Part shown: positions 45,260 to 53,693 of the stretch, in pieces
Position numbering within the stretch: position 1 is the first letter of the stretch
How the letters are laid out: each line of letters opens with the position of its first letter
Assembly: GCF_016820535.1 (NCBI RefSeq)
Contig: NZ_JADHDY010000014.1
Span: 62,001 to 126,000 of the forward strand
Reading direction: 5' to 3'
DNA: 64,000 bases
DNA from: Sporosarcina beigongshangi
GTDB taxonomy: Bacteria > Actinomycetota > Actinomycetes > Actinomycetales > Micrococcaceae
Notes under the pieces: generated by a model
Told to the model about the DNA's origin: nothing
Databases searched by the model: none
What the model saw: only the letters and a program-made list of their open reading frames with translations
Position numbers and translations under genes: made by a program

Positions 45260-46099
45260 ATGAGAGCTCACCCATTCAGGAAATTGGCAGCGCGCACAGC
45301 CGCAGCGGCCATGGTTGCCGGAGGACTCATTTTGGGGTTCTCCGGCCTCCCTGCAACGGCGGCACCGCCGCCGGCAGGCAGCTACACCGTGCTCGGGGAT
45401 TCCTACTCGGCCGGGTCGGGCGGCGGACTTGAGGCGGGGCCGTGCCTCCAAAGCCCCAACGGATATGGCGACGTCTTCGCCGCGGCCAACGGCCTGTCCA
45501 TGACCCAGCTGGCCTGCTATGGCGCCACCATCGACCAGGTCACCAGCCGGCAGCTCCCGCTGATTCCACGCTCCACGAGGCTGGTCAGCCTTACCGTGGG
45601 CGCCAATGACGTGGGATCGGGCCAGGTCGCCGCAGCCTGTCTGCTGGGCACGCCCGAGATGTGCCAGGTATCAATTGCCGCAGCCCAGGCGAAGCTGGCC
45701 ACACTGCCGGGGCAGGTCACTGCACTGACCCGAGCCATCCGGGCTGAAGTCCCGCGCGCGCAGGTCGTGTTCATGGGATACCCGCAGTTGTTCGAGGTGG
45801 GCAACATGGTTGGTTTCACCCCGGCACAGGTGCAGGCAGCGATGACCGTCAATGCCGCCGTCGGCCAGCTGAACGCCGTGCTGGCGCGCAGTGTCGAGGC
45901 CAGCGGGGCAACCTTTGTATCCGTGCATGCCCAGTTCGCCGGGCATGCCTTCCCGGGCCCGGACAGCTGGCTGGTCTCGCCGTTTGTGTCGCAGGCCCTG
46001 GCGTTCCATCCCACCGCGGCCGGCTACGCCAACGGTTACGCCGCCGCGTTGCAGTCAGCACCGCTCAGCCCGCCGCTATACGCTGGAGTATGGCGCTAA
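45260..46099 (+). CDS. Secreted SGNH/GDSL hydrolase
   Basis: 279 residues from ATG 45260. A signal peptide (MRAHPFRKLAARTAAAAMVAGG then LILGFSGLPATAAPP) ends in a likely ATA-A cleavage site. Block I VLGDSYSAGSGG holds the nucleophile, block III is VGANDVGS, and FHPTAAGYANGYAAAL near the end carries the catalytic His. Cys residues at PCLQ, ACYG, AACLLG and MCQ could form two disulfides, as in Streptomyces-type extracellular lipases. TATCTT six bases before the ATG suggests a leaderless transcript. Confidence 0.9.
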   Translation: MRAHPFRKLAARTAAAAMVAGGLILGFSGLPATAAPPPAGSYTVLGDSYSAGSGGGLEAGPCLQSPNGYGDVFAAANGLSMTQLACYGATIDQVTSRQLPLIPRSTRLVSLTVGANDVGSGQVAAACLLGTPEMCQVSIAAAQAKLATLPGQVTALTRAIRAEVPRAQVVFMGYPQLFEVGNMVGFTPAQVQAAMTVNAAVGQLNAVLARSVEASGATFVSVHAQFAGHAFPGPDSWLVSPFVSQALAFHPTAAGYANGYAAALQSAPLSPPLYAGVWR

Positions 46100-46572
46100 A
46101 CGAACACAACTATGAAATCAACGTCAACTGGACGGGCAACCTGGGCACAGGGACATCCGGGTACCGGGCCTACAGCCGCGACCACACCGCCACGGCAGTG
46201 GGCCTGCCGGAGCTGTTGGGCTCGGCCGACCGGACGTTCCACGGCGACCCGGAACGCTGGAACCCGGAGCAGCTGCTGCTGACAGCGCTGGCGCAGTGCC
46301 ACATGCTCTCCTACCTGCATGTGGCAGTCAACCACGGCGTGGTGGTGACCAAGTATGAGGACTCGGCCTCCGGCACGTTGCTCCTGAACCCCGACGGTTC
46401 CGGCCAGTTTGAATCCGCCACGCTGCACCCCAAGGTTTATGTGGCCGACCCTGCCATGGAGGAGCTGGCACTGTCGCTGCATGCGGAAGCCGCCTCGAAG
46501 TGCTTCATTGCCCGCAGCGTGAACTTCCCGGTCCACCACGTGCCGGGGCTGCTCACGCCCACTCTTGACTAG
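46090..46572 (+). CDS. OsmC family protein
   Basis: 160 residues: MALNEHNYEINVNWTGN, NPEQLLLTALAQCHMLSYLHVA (first Cys) and EAASKCFIARSVNFPV (second Cys). These two cysteines reduce organic peroxides in the OsmC/Ohr fold; the subgroup with SKCFIARSVNFPV is close to YhfA/OsmC-like rather than true Ohr. The start overlaps the end of the secreted hydrolase gene by 10 nt. Confidence 0.9.
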   Translation: MALNEHNYEINVNWTGNLGTGTSGYRAYSRDHTATAVGLPELLGSADRTFHGDPERWNPEQLLLTALAQCHMLSYLHVAVNHGVVVTKYEDSASGTLLLNPDGSGQFESATLHPKVYVADPAMEELALSLHAEAASKCFIARSVNFPVHHVPGLLTPTLD

Positions 46573-46604
46573 GCCCGGGGACTGGCGCGGGACACTGAGT
46601 GCCG

Positions 46605-47692
46605 TCAGCTGGCGCTTCCGGACGCCCCGGGACGCAGGCCCGTGGAGCGGCCCACCGGCGGGCGCAGCTCCAGCACAGCCACCATGAGCGCCAGCACCCC
46701 AGCTGTGGCGATGAGGTTGTAGGGGTTGGGGATCACCGGATCCAGCAGGACCACCAGTGCACCGAGCGGAACCACCGTGTTGACCACGCGGTCGGCGTTG
46801 GCCTTGAGCGCGATCCACCAGATGCCCAGCACAAAGACAGCCACGGGAACGGCCACCGTGAAGGAAGCGCTGACACCCTCCAGCACGGCTTGGCCGGTCA
46901 GCACGCCGATCTCCACCTCGATGCCCGACGACAGCGCGCCCGCTGCGGCAAACACGAAGTAGTGGACGTATCCGTAGCGAATCGAGCTGCCCAGGCCCTG
47001 GATGGCTTCATGGTGCGGGGGCCAGAAGTAGATCCACCACAGGGCCGCCGTCGAAATGAATGCGGCCGCGGCAATCACCACCAGTGGTCCCAGCGACTCG
47101 ATGTCGGCCAGTGCCGCGATGATGGCGTTGCTGGAGCCGAGCAGGCTGCCGCCCAGCAGGATCAACGTGAACAGGCCGTAGCGTTCGGTGATGTGGTGCG
47201 GGTGCCACGGCGTGTTGCCGCTGCGATGCCCACCGCGTAGGCCAGCGTGGTGCGGCGGTGGCTTCCGGATTGGTGGGCGGCCCGCAGCCACTGCGCCACC
47301 ATGGCCACACGCATGACGACGTAGCCCAGCACCAGCAGCGTAAACCCATTTCCGGCAAAGACCGGCGGGATGCCTGCTGTCAGGACAAGCACGCCGGCCA
47401 TCTGGAGGATGGTGAGCAGCTTGTACAGCCAGTCCTCCGCCGCAAAGGAGGTGGCGAACCAGGTGAAATTCATCCACGCCCACCAGACACCGAAGAACAC
47501 GAGGGCGTACGACACCAGCCCGTCCCATACCCGGCCCCCGGCGAAGGAGTCATGCAGCTGGGCAGAAGCCACCGCCACAGCCACGGCAAACACCAGGTCA
47601 AAGAACAGCTCCAGTGAACTGGACACCCGGCCCGGCTCGTGCGGGTCCCGGGGCTTCATGGGAATCAGTCTGGCAGCCGGCATGCGCAACAT
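46605..47692 (-). pseudogene. Broken low-temperature-requirement protein A (LtrA-like)
   Basis: The 5' part (47692 or ATG 47659 down to about 47215) encodes an LtrA N-terminus (SSLELFFDLVFAVAVAVAS, WWAWMNFTWFATSF). It then runs out of frame into TRRGTRTTS and a stop. The 3' part, in another frame from about 47215 to 46605, encodes TPWHPHHITERYGLFTLILLGGSLL and four more spans to a normal end. The two halves meet at the motif AVGIAA / TPWHPHHI, where intact LtrA proteins carry roughly 40 further residues. An internal deletion with frame change is the simplest reading. Probably non-functional. Confidence 0.8.
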
Positions 47693-47887
47693 CCTACGCG
47701 CCGCGGTGTTGGGGTGGCGTTTCCTTGCCGTGCGGCGCCCGGCTGCGGCCGGTGTCCGCCGTTGTCAGGCGACCATCCAAGAACAACGCCCGGCACTGGA
47801 AGCCGTCCGGAACAACCACGGCCCCCGCCCGCGTTAGGCTAGGAGAGACCACCGCTCCACCTAGAAGGGACCAGGGTTACACCTCCC

Positions 47888-48661
47888 GTGCCAGCAACAG
47901 ACATCGCCACCTCCCTCGAGAACACCTTTGTGGAATACCTGGTCAACGCCGGCATCGTGCTGGCGGTGGGCCTGGCCGTGTGGCTGGTCCTGCACTACGC
48001 CATCCGCATCGTCGTCAAGCGCGTCCAGGCCGACAGGCCCGTCCTAGAACGCCGGTCCCTGCGCTGGGCGGCCCCCATGCTGCGCAACATTGATCCCGTC
48101 GTGCGCGCGCTCGACCAGGAACGCCGCGTCCAGCGCGCCCGCACCGTCGGATCGCTGCTGAACTCCGTGCTGACCGCGGTGGTGGCCACCGTGACCGGCT
48201 TCTACGTCCTGATGTCGTTCAACATCAATGTGGCCCCGCTCATCGCCAGCGTCGGCGTGCTCGGCATCGCCATCGGCTTCGGCTGCCAGCAGCTCATCCG
48301 CGATTTTCTGGCCGGCATCTTCATCACGCTTGAGGACCAGTACGGCATCGGCGACGTCATTCAAACCAGTGAAGTCGTTGGCACCGTGGAGTACGTGGGG
48401 CTGCGCATCACCCGCGTCCTGGGCGAGGACGGAACGCTCTGGTACCTGCGCAACGGCGAGATCCTGCGCCTTGGCAACCGCTCCAAGGGCAACTACCAGC
48501 CGCCTGCAGAGGGGATGCCCGACGGCGGGGCCGCGCCTTCCGCTGCCGGGACCACGGCGGGCGGTGCCGCACCCGCACCGGCGGCCGGTCCGGCGTCGGA
48601 CACCAACCCATCCGGCGAGCAGGGCCGCACCGATTCCCAGCGCACCGAACCCCAACAGTAG
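47888..48661 (+). CDS. Small-conductance mechanosensitive channel family protein (MscS)
   Basis: 257 residues from GTG 47888. Two to three spans, the pore-lining helix NVAPLIASVGVLGIAIGFGCQQLIRDFLAGIFI, and the beta domain LEDQYGIGDVIQTSEVVGTVEYVGLRITRVLGEDGTLWYLRNGEI. The large alpha/beta vestibule of E. coli MscS is missing; instead a Gly/Ala/Pro-rich tail of ~50 residues follows. It releases solutes on osmotic down-shock. It is followed after 17 nt by the haemoglobin gene. Confidence 0.9.
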   Translation: MPATDIATSLENTFVEYLVNAGIVLAVGLAVWLVLHYAIRIVVKRVQADRPVLERRSLRWAAPMLRNIDPVVRALDQERRVQRARTVGSLLNSVLTAVVATVTGFYVLMSFNINVAPLIASVGVLGIAIGFGCQQLIRDFLAGIFITLEDQYGIGDVIQTSEVVGTVEYVGLRITRVLGEDGTLWYLRNGEILRLGNRSKGNYQPPAEGMPDGGAAPSAAGTTAGGAAPAPAAGPASDTNPSGEQGRTDSQRTEPQQ

Positions 48662-48678
48662 AAAGCACCCGATACACC

Positions 48679-49272
48679 ATGAGTTCCCAGTACAACCCGA
48701 CGTCCCCCTTCGCCGACGGCCCGGCGGCCAACGATGCCGCCGAGGGCGGCGCGGACGCGGGCGTGCCGATCCCGTCGCGCTTTGGCGAGCCGCTGGCCAC
48801 CATTGCGCCGATTCCCGTGGCCGTGGGGCGCCCGCAGCCGTCCACGTCGGGGCCGAAGCCGGATGAAGAAGTGGACTATTCGGACACGTTTTACGGCCAG
48901 GTGGGCGGGCACGAGGTCTTTGCGAAGATCATCCACGTCTTCTACCAGGGCATCGCGGCCGATCCCCTGCTGCGCGCCATGTACGCCGAGGAGGACCTGG
49001 GCCCGGCCGAGCGCCGCATGCTCATGTTCACCGAACAGTATTGGGGCGGGCCGCGCACCTACCTCGAGGAACGCGGTCACCCGCGCCTGCGCATGCGCCA
49101 CGTCCCGTTCGCCGTGACGCCCGAGGCCCGCGACCGCTGGCTCGCCGCCATGCGCAAGGGCATTGACGCCGCGGAGCTCTCCCCCATGCACGACGCCACC
49201 CTCTGGGACTACATGGAACGTGCCGCGCACTCGCTGGTCAACGCGCCGTCGGATCCGTCCCAGGCGCTGTAA
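48679..49272 (+). CDS. glbO: Group II truncated haemoglobin
   Basis: 197 residues. An unusual ~65-residue Pro/Ala/Asp-rich N-terminal extension precedes the globin domain (FYGQVGGHEVFAKIIHVFYQGIAADPLLRAMY). The proximal His is in RMRHVPFAV and the Trp G8 in ARDRWLAAM, both group II marks. Likely roles are oxygen or NO handling. GlbO lies near pepN in mycobacteria too. It is probably in an operon with the mechanosensitive channel gene. Confidence 0.9.
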   Translation: MSSQYNPTSPFADGPAANDAAEGGADAGVPIPSRFGEPLATIAPIPVAVGRPQPSTSGPKPDEEVDYSDTFYGQVGGHEVFAKIIHVFYQGIAADPLLRAMYAEEDLGPAERRMLMFTEQYWGGPRTYLEERGHPRLRMRHVPFAVTPEARDRWLAAMRKGIDAAELSPMHDATLWDYMERAAHSLVNAPSDPSQAL

Positions 49273-49410
49273 GTTCGAGACGCATTGGCTTCGACGCGGC
49301 CACGGTTCACCGCCGGCTGTGCTTGAGTGCGACGCCGGACGTGCGGCTGCCAATTCCGGTCCGCCTGTGGCCCGTCCCCCGCACCGCACGCGTCGAGATT
49401 GCAAATGTGA

Positions 49411-49454
49411 ACCCTTCCACGCCCCTCCGGGCTTCAGGAGTGGCGTGGAAGGGT
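49411..49454. terminator. Long hairpin after glbO
   Basis: A perfect 13-bp stem ACCCTTCCACGCC (49411-49423 with 49442-49454), continued inside by CTCC/GGAG. It lies about 140 nt after the glbO stop and without a T run, so its role as terminator is only probable. Confidence 0.5.
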
Positions 49455-49515
49455 CCCGAGATGAACGGGCGTCGGGTTGGGGACCGCCGAGATCAAAGGC
49501 AGTTGGGCTGCGGAC

Positions 49516-49572
49516 CCCCGGAAGGTGATAGAGCGTCCGCCGGAACACCCCGGAAGATGATAGAGCGTCTGG
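49516..49572. repeat. Two tandem copies of a GATAGAGCGTC-containing unit
   Basis: CCCCGGAAGGTGATAGAGCG (from 49516) and CCCCGGAAGATGATAGAGCG (from 49548) are near-identical ~22-nt units 32 bp apart. They lie in the otherwise gene-free interval 49273-49592 between convergent genes. Function unknown. Confidence 0.7.
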
Positions 49573-49592
49573 GTGGGGCGGGGCCGGCGGAT

Positions 49593-50261
49593 CTAGAGCA
49601 GGGACTGGGGCTTGACGAGAATGTGGCCGCGGGCCGTGCTCAGGCGCAACCAGTTGTGGGACTTGAACACAGCCGCCGTCTCCCCCGGCACCAGGAAGCC
49701 CAGCGCGTAGCCGGCAAACGCCGCGCCGCCGGGCAGCTCGCCCGGGGCGCCGTCAATGGGCCGGCCCCAGACGGAGGCCCTGACGTTGTTGACCAGCAGC
49801 GCCCCGGGGTTGACCGGAATGATTTGCCCGATCTCCTGAACACCGGTCTTCGCGACGTCAATCAGTGCGTCCGTGTCCACGGTTCCCAGCTCCTCCCAGG
49901 CACCCCGCGGGGCGCTGATGCCGGCCCATGATTCGTGGACCTCCATGGGAGGGACGGGCAGTCGCACGTCGTCCTGCCCCATGCGGGCCAGGCGGTCGGC
50001 CACTGAGGACAGCGAAACGGTCACATCAACGTCCGACGGCGCCCCGAGCGCCATGGTGCGCAGGCCAAGGATCGTGGGGGTGCCCTCCCCCAAAAGCTTC
50101 CCCCGCATGACGCACACATACGCCGCGAGGACGTGGCCGGCCCCCTGAAGGCGGATGGCGCCGTCGTCCGCGGTGCGGGCACGGCTCACAAAGGTGCGCA
50201 GGTCGGCAACGGTGCCTGCATCGTCCAGGACCAATTCATTGGTGTGCGTGGCGGTCGGCAT
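49593..50261 (-). CDS. Conserved actinobacterial protein of unknown function
   Basis: 222 residues, soluble, no signal peptide. Features: a start rich in Thr/Asp (TNELVLDDAGTVADLRTFVSRA), a central GAIRLQGAGHVLAAYVCVM, and a C-terminus LALGFLVPGETAAVFK-like (YALGFLVPGETAAVFKSHNWLRLSTARGHI). It is joined to the upstream 4-hydroxybenzoyl-CoA-type thioesterase gene by a 1-nt overlap (TGATG). Mycobacteria carry a hypothetical gene at the same place beside a thioesterase, so the link is old. No function can be given. Confidence 0.82.
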   Translation of the reverse strand: MPTATHTNELVLDDAGTVADLRTFVSRARTADDGAIRLQGAGHVLAAYVCVMRGKLLGEGTPTILGLRTMALGAPSDVDVTVSLSSVADRLARMGQDDVRLPVPPMEVHESWAGISAPRGAWEELGTVDTDALIDVAKTGVQEIGQIIPVNPGALLVNNVRASVWGRPIDGAPGELPGGAAFAGYALGFLVPGETAAVFKSHNWLRLSTARGHILVKPQSLL

Positions 50262-50743
50262 CAGCGGGCTCCTTCGGTGGTGGCGGCGCGGGACGGCCCG
50301 CGCTTGAACGGGACGGGTTCGCCGCGCCAGGCCTCGAGCGCACCGCGCTGGGCGGGGGTCAGCCGGACGGGACGTCCCGTGGTGCGCGAAACCAGCACCA
50401 TGGAGGTGGCGGCCTGCGCGTAAACGACGGAGGTGTCTGTCTCGGTGACGGTGTAGCCGAAGTCGAAGCTGGAGCCGCCCACGTTGGTGACCCAGATGTT
50501 GACGAAGACGGGGGTGGGGCGGAAGCTGATGGGTGCCAGGTATTCGATCTCGTTGCGGCCCACGAGCGTGAAAAGCTCCGTGCCCACGAGGTCCTGGAAC
50601 GTGCCGCCCCCGGGCAGTTCGGCGTAGGTCAGCTGGACGCGGGCATCCTCGAGATACTGCAGGAAGACGACATTGTTGACATGGTTGTACGAGTCGATGT
50701 CGCCAAAACGGATTTGCTGTGCGATCTGAATGCCGGGAGCCAT
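50261..50743 (-). CDS. Acyl-CoA thioesterase (4HBT hot-dog fold)
   Basis: 160 residues. RFGDIDSYNHVNNVVFLQYLEDAR carries the catalytic Asp of 4HBT-type hot-dog thioesterases, followed by the RNEIEYLAPISF strand. It hydrolyses acyl-CoA; the chain preference is unknown. It is coupled to the downstream gene and lies divergent from tesB. Confidence 0.9.
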   Translation of the reverse strand: MAPGIQIAQQIRFGDIDSYNHVNNVVFLQYLEDARVQLTYAELPGGGTFQDLVGTELFTLVGRNEIEYLAPISFRPTPVFVNIWVTNVGGSSFDFGYTVTETDTSVVYAQAATSMVLVSRTTGRPVRLTPAQRGALEAWRGEPVPFKRGPSRAATTEGAR

Positions 50744-50869
50744 GGGCCCATCATCTCAAAGCCCCGCGGGCGCCACCAATCGATGTCTGCAACGTCACAG
50801 CGAAAATGGCCACGGCCCTGCCGGAGTGGCCATTTGTCGCGGGCGCCCGCCGACACATAGAGTCACGTT

Positions 50870-51775
50870 ATGAGCCCTACGCCTCCCCGCAACGACCCCA
50901 TGGAAACCCTCCTCGGCATCCTGGAACTCTCCGATGCCGGCGGAGCCCGGACCGACGAAGACATTTTTGTGGGGCTCGGCGACGAAAACGCCCCGCGGCC
51001 GCGGCTCTTTGGAGGCCAGGTGCTGGCACAGTCCATCGTCGCCGCCGCACGCACGGTGGAAAAGGACCACCTGGTCCACTCCATGCACGGCTATTTCCTG
51101 CGCCCCGGCGACGCCGCCTCTCCCCTGACCTTCGGCGTCCAGAGGCTGCGCGACGGCCGCTCCTTCTCCGCCCGCCGCACCCACGCCTACCAGGGTGCCG
51201 TGCCGATCCTGTCCATGATCGCCTCCTTCCAGCGCCCGGACACCGGCATTGAGCACCAGGACACCATGCCGGAGGGCATCCCGGCCCCTGAGACGCTTCC
51301 GACGACGGCACAGCTATTGGGCGGAATCGACCACCCCGTGGCGCGCGCCTGGGCCTACGAACGCCCCTTCGACATCCGCCATGTGGGCGCCAACATCTAC
51401 TTCGATGTCAAGGGCGAGCACGTTGCCCACCAGGCTGTGTGGCTCAAGACCCTTGGCCCCATGCCCTCGGACCAAAATCTGCACCGCGCCGCCCTCGCCT
51501 ACGCCAGTGACTACACGCTCCTCGAGCCGTCGCTGCGCCGCCACGGCATCAACTGGGCCATGCCCGGCATCAGCGTCGCCAGCCTGGACCACGCCATGTG
51601 GTGGCACCGCCCGCTCGCCGTTGACGACTGGCTCCTCTATGTTGCCGAGTCGCCCAGCGCTTCCGAGGCCCGCGGCCTCAACCTGGGGCGCTTCTTCACC
51701 CGCGACGGCGTCCTGGTCGCCACGGTTGCCCAGGAAGGCATGATGCGGGTGCCCGAAGGCACCCCCACGGACTAA
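50870..51775 (+). CDS. tesB: Acyl-CoA thioesterase II (TesB family)
   Basis: 301 residues forming a double hot-dog: PRLFGGQVLAQSIVAA and SMHGYFLRPGD in the first half, RSFSARRTHAYQ, then ALAYASDYTLLEP with the catalytic Asp and SLDHAMWWHRP in the second. It cleaves medium- and long-chain acyl-CoA. A TAGAGT box ends six bases before the ATG, so the message may be leaderless. Confidence 0.93.
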   Translation: MSPTPPRNDPMETLLGILELSDAGGARTDEDIFVGLGDENAPRPRLFGGQVLAQSIVAAARTVEKDHLVHSMHGYFLRPGDAASPLTFGVQRLRDGRSFSARRTHAYQGAVPILSMIASFQRPDTGIEHQDTMPEGIPAPETLPTTAQLLGGIDHPVARAWAYERPFDIRHVGANIYFDVKGEHVAHQAVWLKTLGPMPSDQNLHRAALAYASDYTLLEPSLRRHGINWAMPGISVASLDHAMWWHRPLAVDDWLLYVAESPSASEARGLNLGRFFTRDGVLVATVAQEGMMRVPEGTPTD

Positions 51776-51828
51776 GGCGCAGGCTCCGCCGAAGCGTTGC
51801 CCCTGCCCGGCACCTCCCGCCCCGGCCG

Positions 51829-53613
51829 CTACGGTTCGGTTTCGGCAGCCGCGTCCGTCGGCGGGGCAGCCAAGTCCGGCAGGACGCCGTCGTACTCAGG
51901 CGTGCCATTGGCACCGGCCTGACCCGGGTGGTGGCCGAACGGATCCATGCGCGGGCGCCGCGCCGAGGGAACCTGCCGCCGCAGCCTGGCAGTGAGCTGG
52001 CGCAGGCTGGCCAGCGGCGGAAGGCCGTTGGGGCCGTCGACCTCCAGGCCGTAAAAGTCGCCGATGTGGTCCACGAAGGCCATGCGCTTGGCCTTTTCAT
52101 AGGCGCGGGATTCCCGGGAAAACGCCAGGTACGTGGAGACGCAGATCAGGATCAGCACCACGCTAAAGGGCAGGGCGATGATGATGGCCGCCGTTTTCAG
52201 TGCCTCGAGTCCGCCGGACAGCAGCAGTGCGCTCGCCAGGAGCGAGGTGGCCAGGGTGAAGAAGGTGCGGATCCAGTTCTTGGGCTCCACGTCTCCGCCG
52301 GTGGCAATCATGCCCATGACGAGCGCGCCGGAATCGGCCGAGGTCACGAAGAAAATCACGATCATCAGGATCGCGCCGACGGTCAGCACAGATCCGGCGG
52401 GAAGCTGGTCGAGCGTGGCAAACAGGGCATTGGCGGCGTCAACCTTGCCGTCGGGCCCCACCAGGCCGCCCGGGCCGGAAAGCTCGGAGTAGATGGCCGT
52501 CCCGCCCAGGACGCTAAACCACAGCAGCGTCACGAGCGTGGGGACGAGGATGACCCCGGACACGAACTGCCGCACGGTGCGGCCCTTGGAAATTCTGGCG
52601 ATGAAAATGCCCACGAACGGCGCCCACGAGATCCACCAGCCCCAGTAGAACGTGGTCCATGTTGACTGCCAGGCCTCGCCCTCGGCGCCGGAGAAGGCGC
52701 TGACGTTGAAGGCCATCCCCAGGAATTCCTGGAGGTAGTTGCCTGTGGACTGGACAAAGTTGCGGAGCAGGAATTGGGTTGGCCCCACCACCAGAAGGAA
52801 GACCACAAAGATCGCGGCCAGGATCAGGTTGGTGTTGGAGAGCCACTTCATGCCCTTGCCCACGCCCGAAAGCACGGAGAACAGCACGAAACAGGTGACC
52901 ACGGCGATGATGACCAGGTCAATGACCATGGAGGACTTGATCAGTCCGGTGCTTTCCAGGCCGGCGCTGATCTGCAGCACGCCGAGCCCCAGCGACGTGG
53001 CCACGCCGAAGATGGTGCCCACCAGGGCGATGACGTCGATCAGGTTGCCCAGGCCGCCGCGCACCTTTTGTCCGAGGAGGGGTTCCATGGCCCAGCGGAT
53101 GGACACGGGGCGGCCGCGACGGTGGATGGCGTAGGCCAGCGCCAGGCCGATCACCACGTAGATGGACCAAGCATGGACGCCCCAGTGCAGGAAGGTCTGG
53201 GAAAAGGCCTGCTGGGCCAGGTCTCCGGGGCTGCCCGTGATGCCCGGCTTGGGTGAGGCGTAGTGGCTGAGCGGTTCGCTGACGCCGTAGAACACCAGGC
53301 CGATGCCCATGCCGGCTGCGAAGAGCAGGGAGAACCAGGAGCCGAGCGAGAACTCGGGTTCGTCGTCGTCCTTGCCGAGCTTGATGTCGCCGAACTTGCT
53401 GAAGCCGACCCAGAGGCTGAAAATCACCAGGGCAGTGGCCAGAAGCACGTAGTACCAGTTGAAGTAGCCGACAATGGCGCCTTGGATGCTGGCAAAGAGT
53501 GACTCTGCAGCGTTCGGCGCAATCATGGCGAATGAGGCGAAGACGATGACGATCGATGCGGCCGGCCAGAAAACCCAGCGGTGGATCGTTGTCTTTGATT
53601 GAGTCGCTGACAT
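51829..53613 (-). CDS. BCCT family transporter (betaine/choline/carnitine)
   Basis: 594 residues with twelve spans. The BCCT signature region is WTTFYWGWWISWAPFVGIFIARISKGRTVRQF, and the glycine-rich unwound helix is FAAGMGIGLVFYGVSEPL. The MGIGLV form, as opposed to all-Gly MGGG variants, is typical of Na+-coupled betaine carriers, but the substrate remains open. The C-terminal cytoplasmic tail of ~85 residues is basic then acidic, as in osmosensing members. It likely takes up compatible solutes. Confidence 0.9.
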   Translation of the reverse strand: MSATQSKTTIHRWVFWPAASIVIVFASFAMIAPNAAESLFASIQGAIVGYFNWYYVLLATALVIFSLWVGFSKFGDIKLGKDDDEPEFSLGSWFSLLFAAGMGIGLVFYGVSEPLSHYASPKPGITGSPGDLAQQAFSQTFLHWGVHAWSIYVVIGLALAYAIHRRGRPVSIRWAMEPLLGQKVRGGLGNLIDVIALVGTIFGVATSLGLGVLQISAGLESTGLIKSSMVIDLVIIAVVTCFVLFSVLSGVGKGMKWLSNTNLILAAIFVVFLLVVGPTQFLLRNFVQSTGNYLQEFLGMAFNVSAFSGAEGEAWQSTWTTFYWGWWISWAPFVGIFIARISKGRTVRQFVSGVILVPTLVTLLWFSVLGGTAIYSELSGPGGLVGPDGKVDAANALFATLDQLPAGSVLTVGAILMIVIFFVTSADSGALVMGMIATGGDVEPKNWIRTFFTLATSLLASALLLSGGLEALKTAAIIIALPFSVVLILICVSTYLAFSRESRAYEKAKRMAFVDHIGDFYGLEVDGPNGLPPLASLRQLTARLRRQVPSARRPRMDPFGHHPGQAGANGTPEYDGVLPDLAAPPTDAAAETEP

Positions 53614-53630
53614 TTCCCCAGCATAGGCGC

Positions 53631-53670
53631 AAAAATGGCCGGTCTCCGGTGTTGGGGACCGACCATTTTT
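53631..53670 (-). terminator. Terminator of ettA
   Basis: AAAAATGG...CCATTTTT outer stem with a GGTC/GACC continuation, 24 nt after the ettA stop; A/T runs on both sides. It separates ettA from the downstream BCCT gene. Confidence 0.8.
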
Positions 53671-53693
53671 GTCGACGGGTGTGGCTCAGTGCA

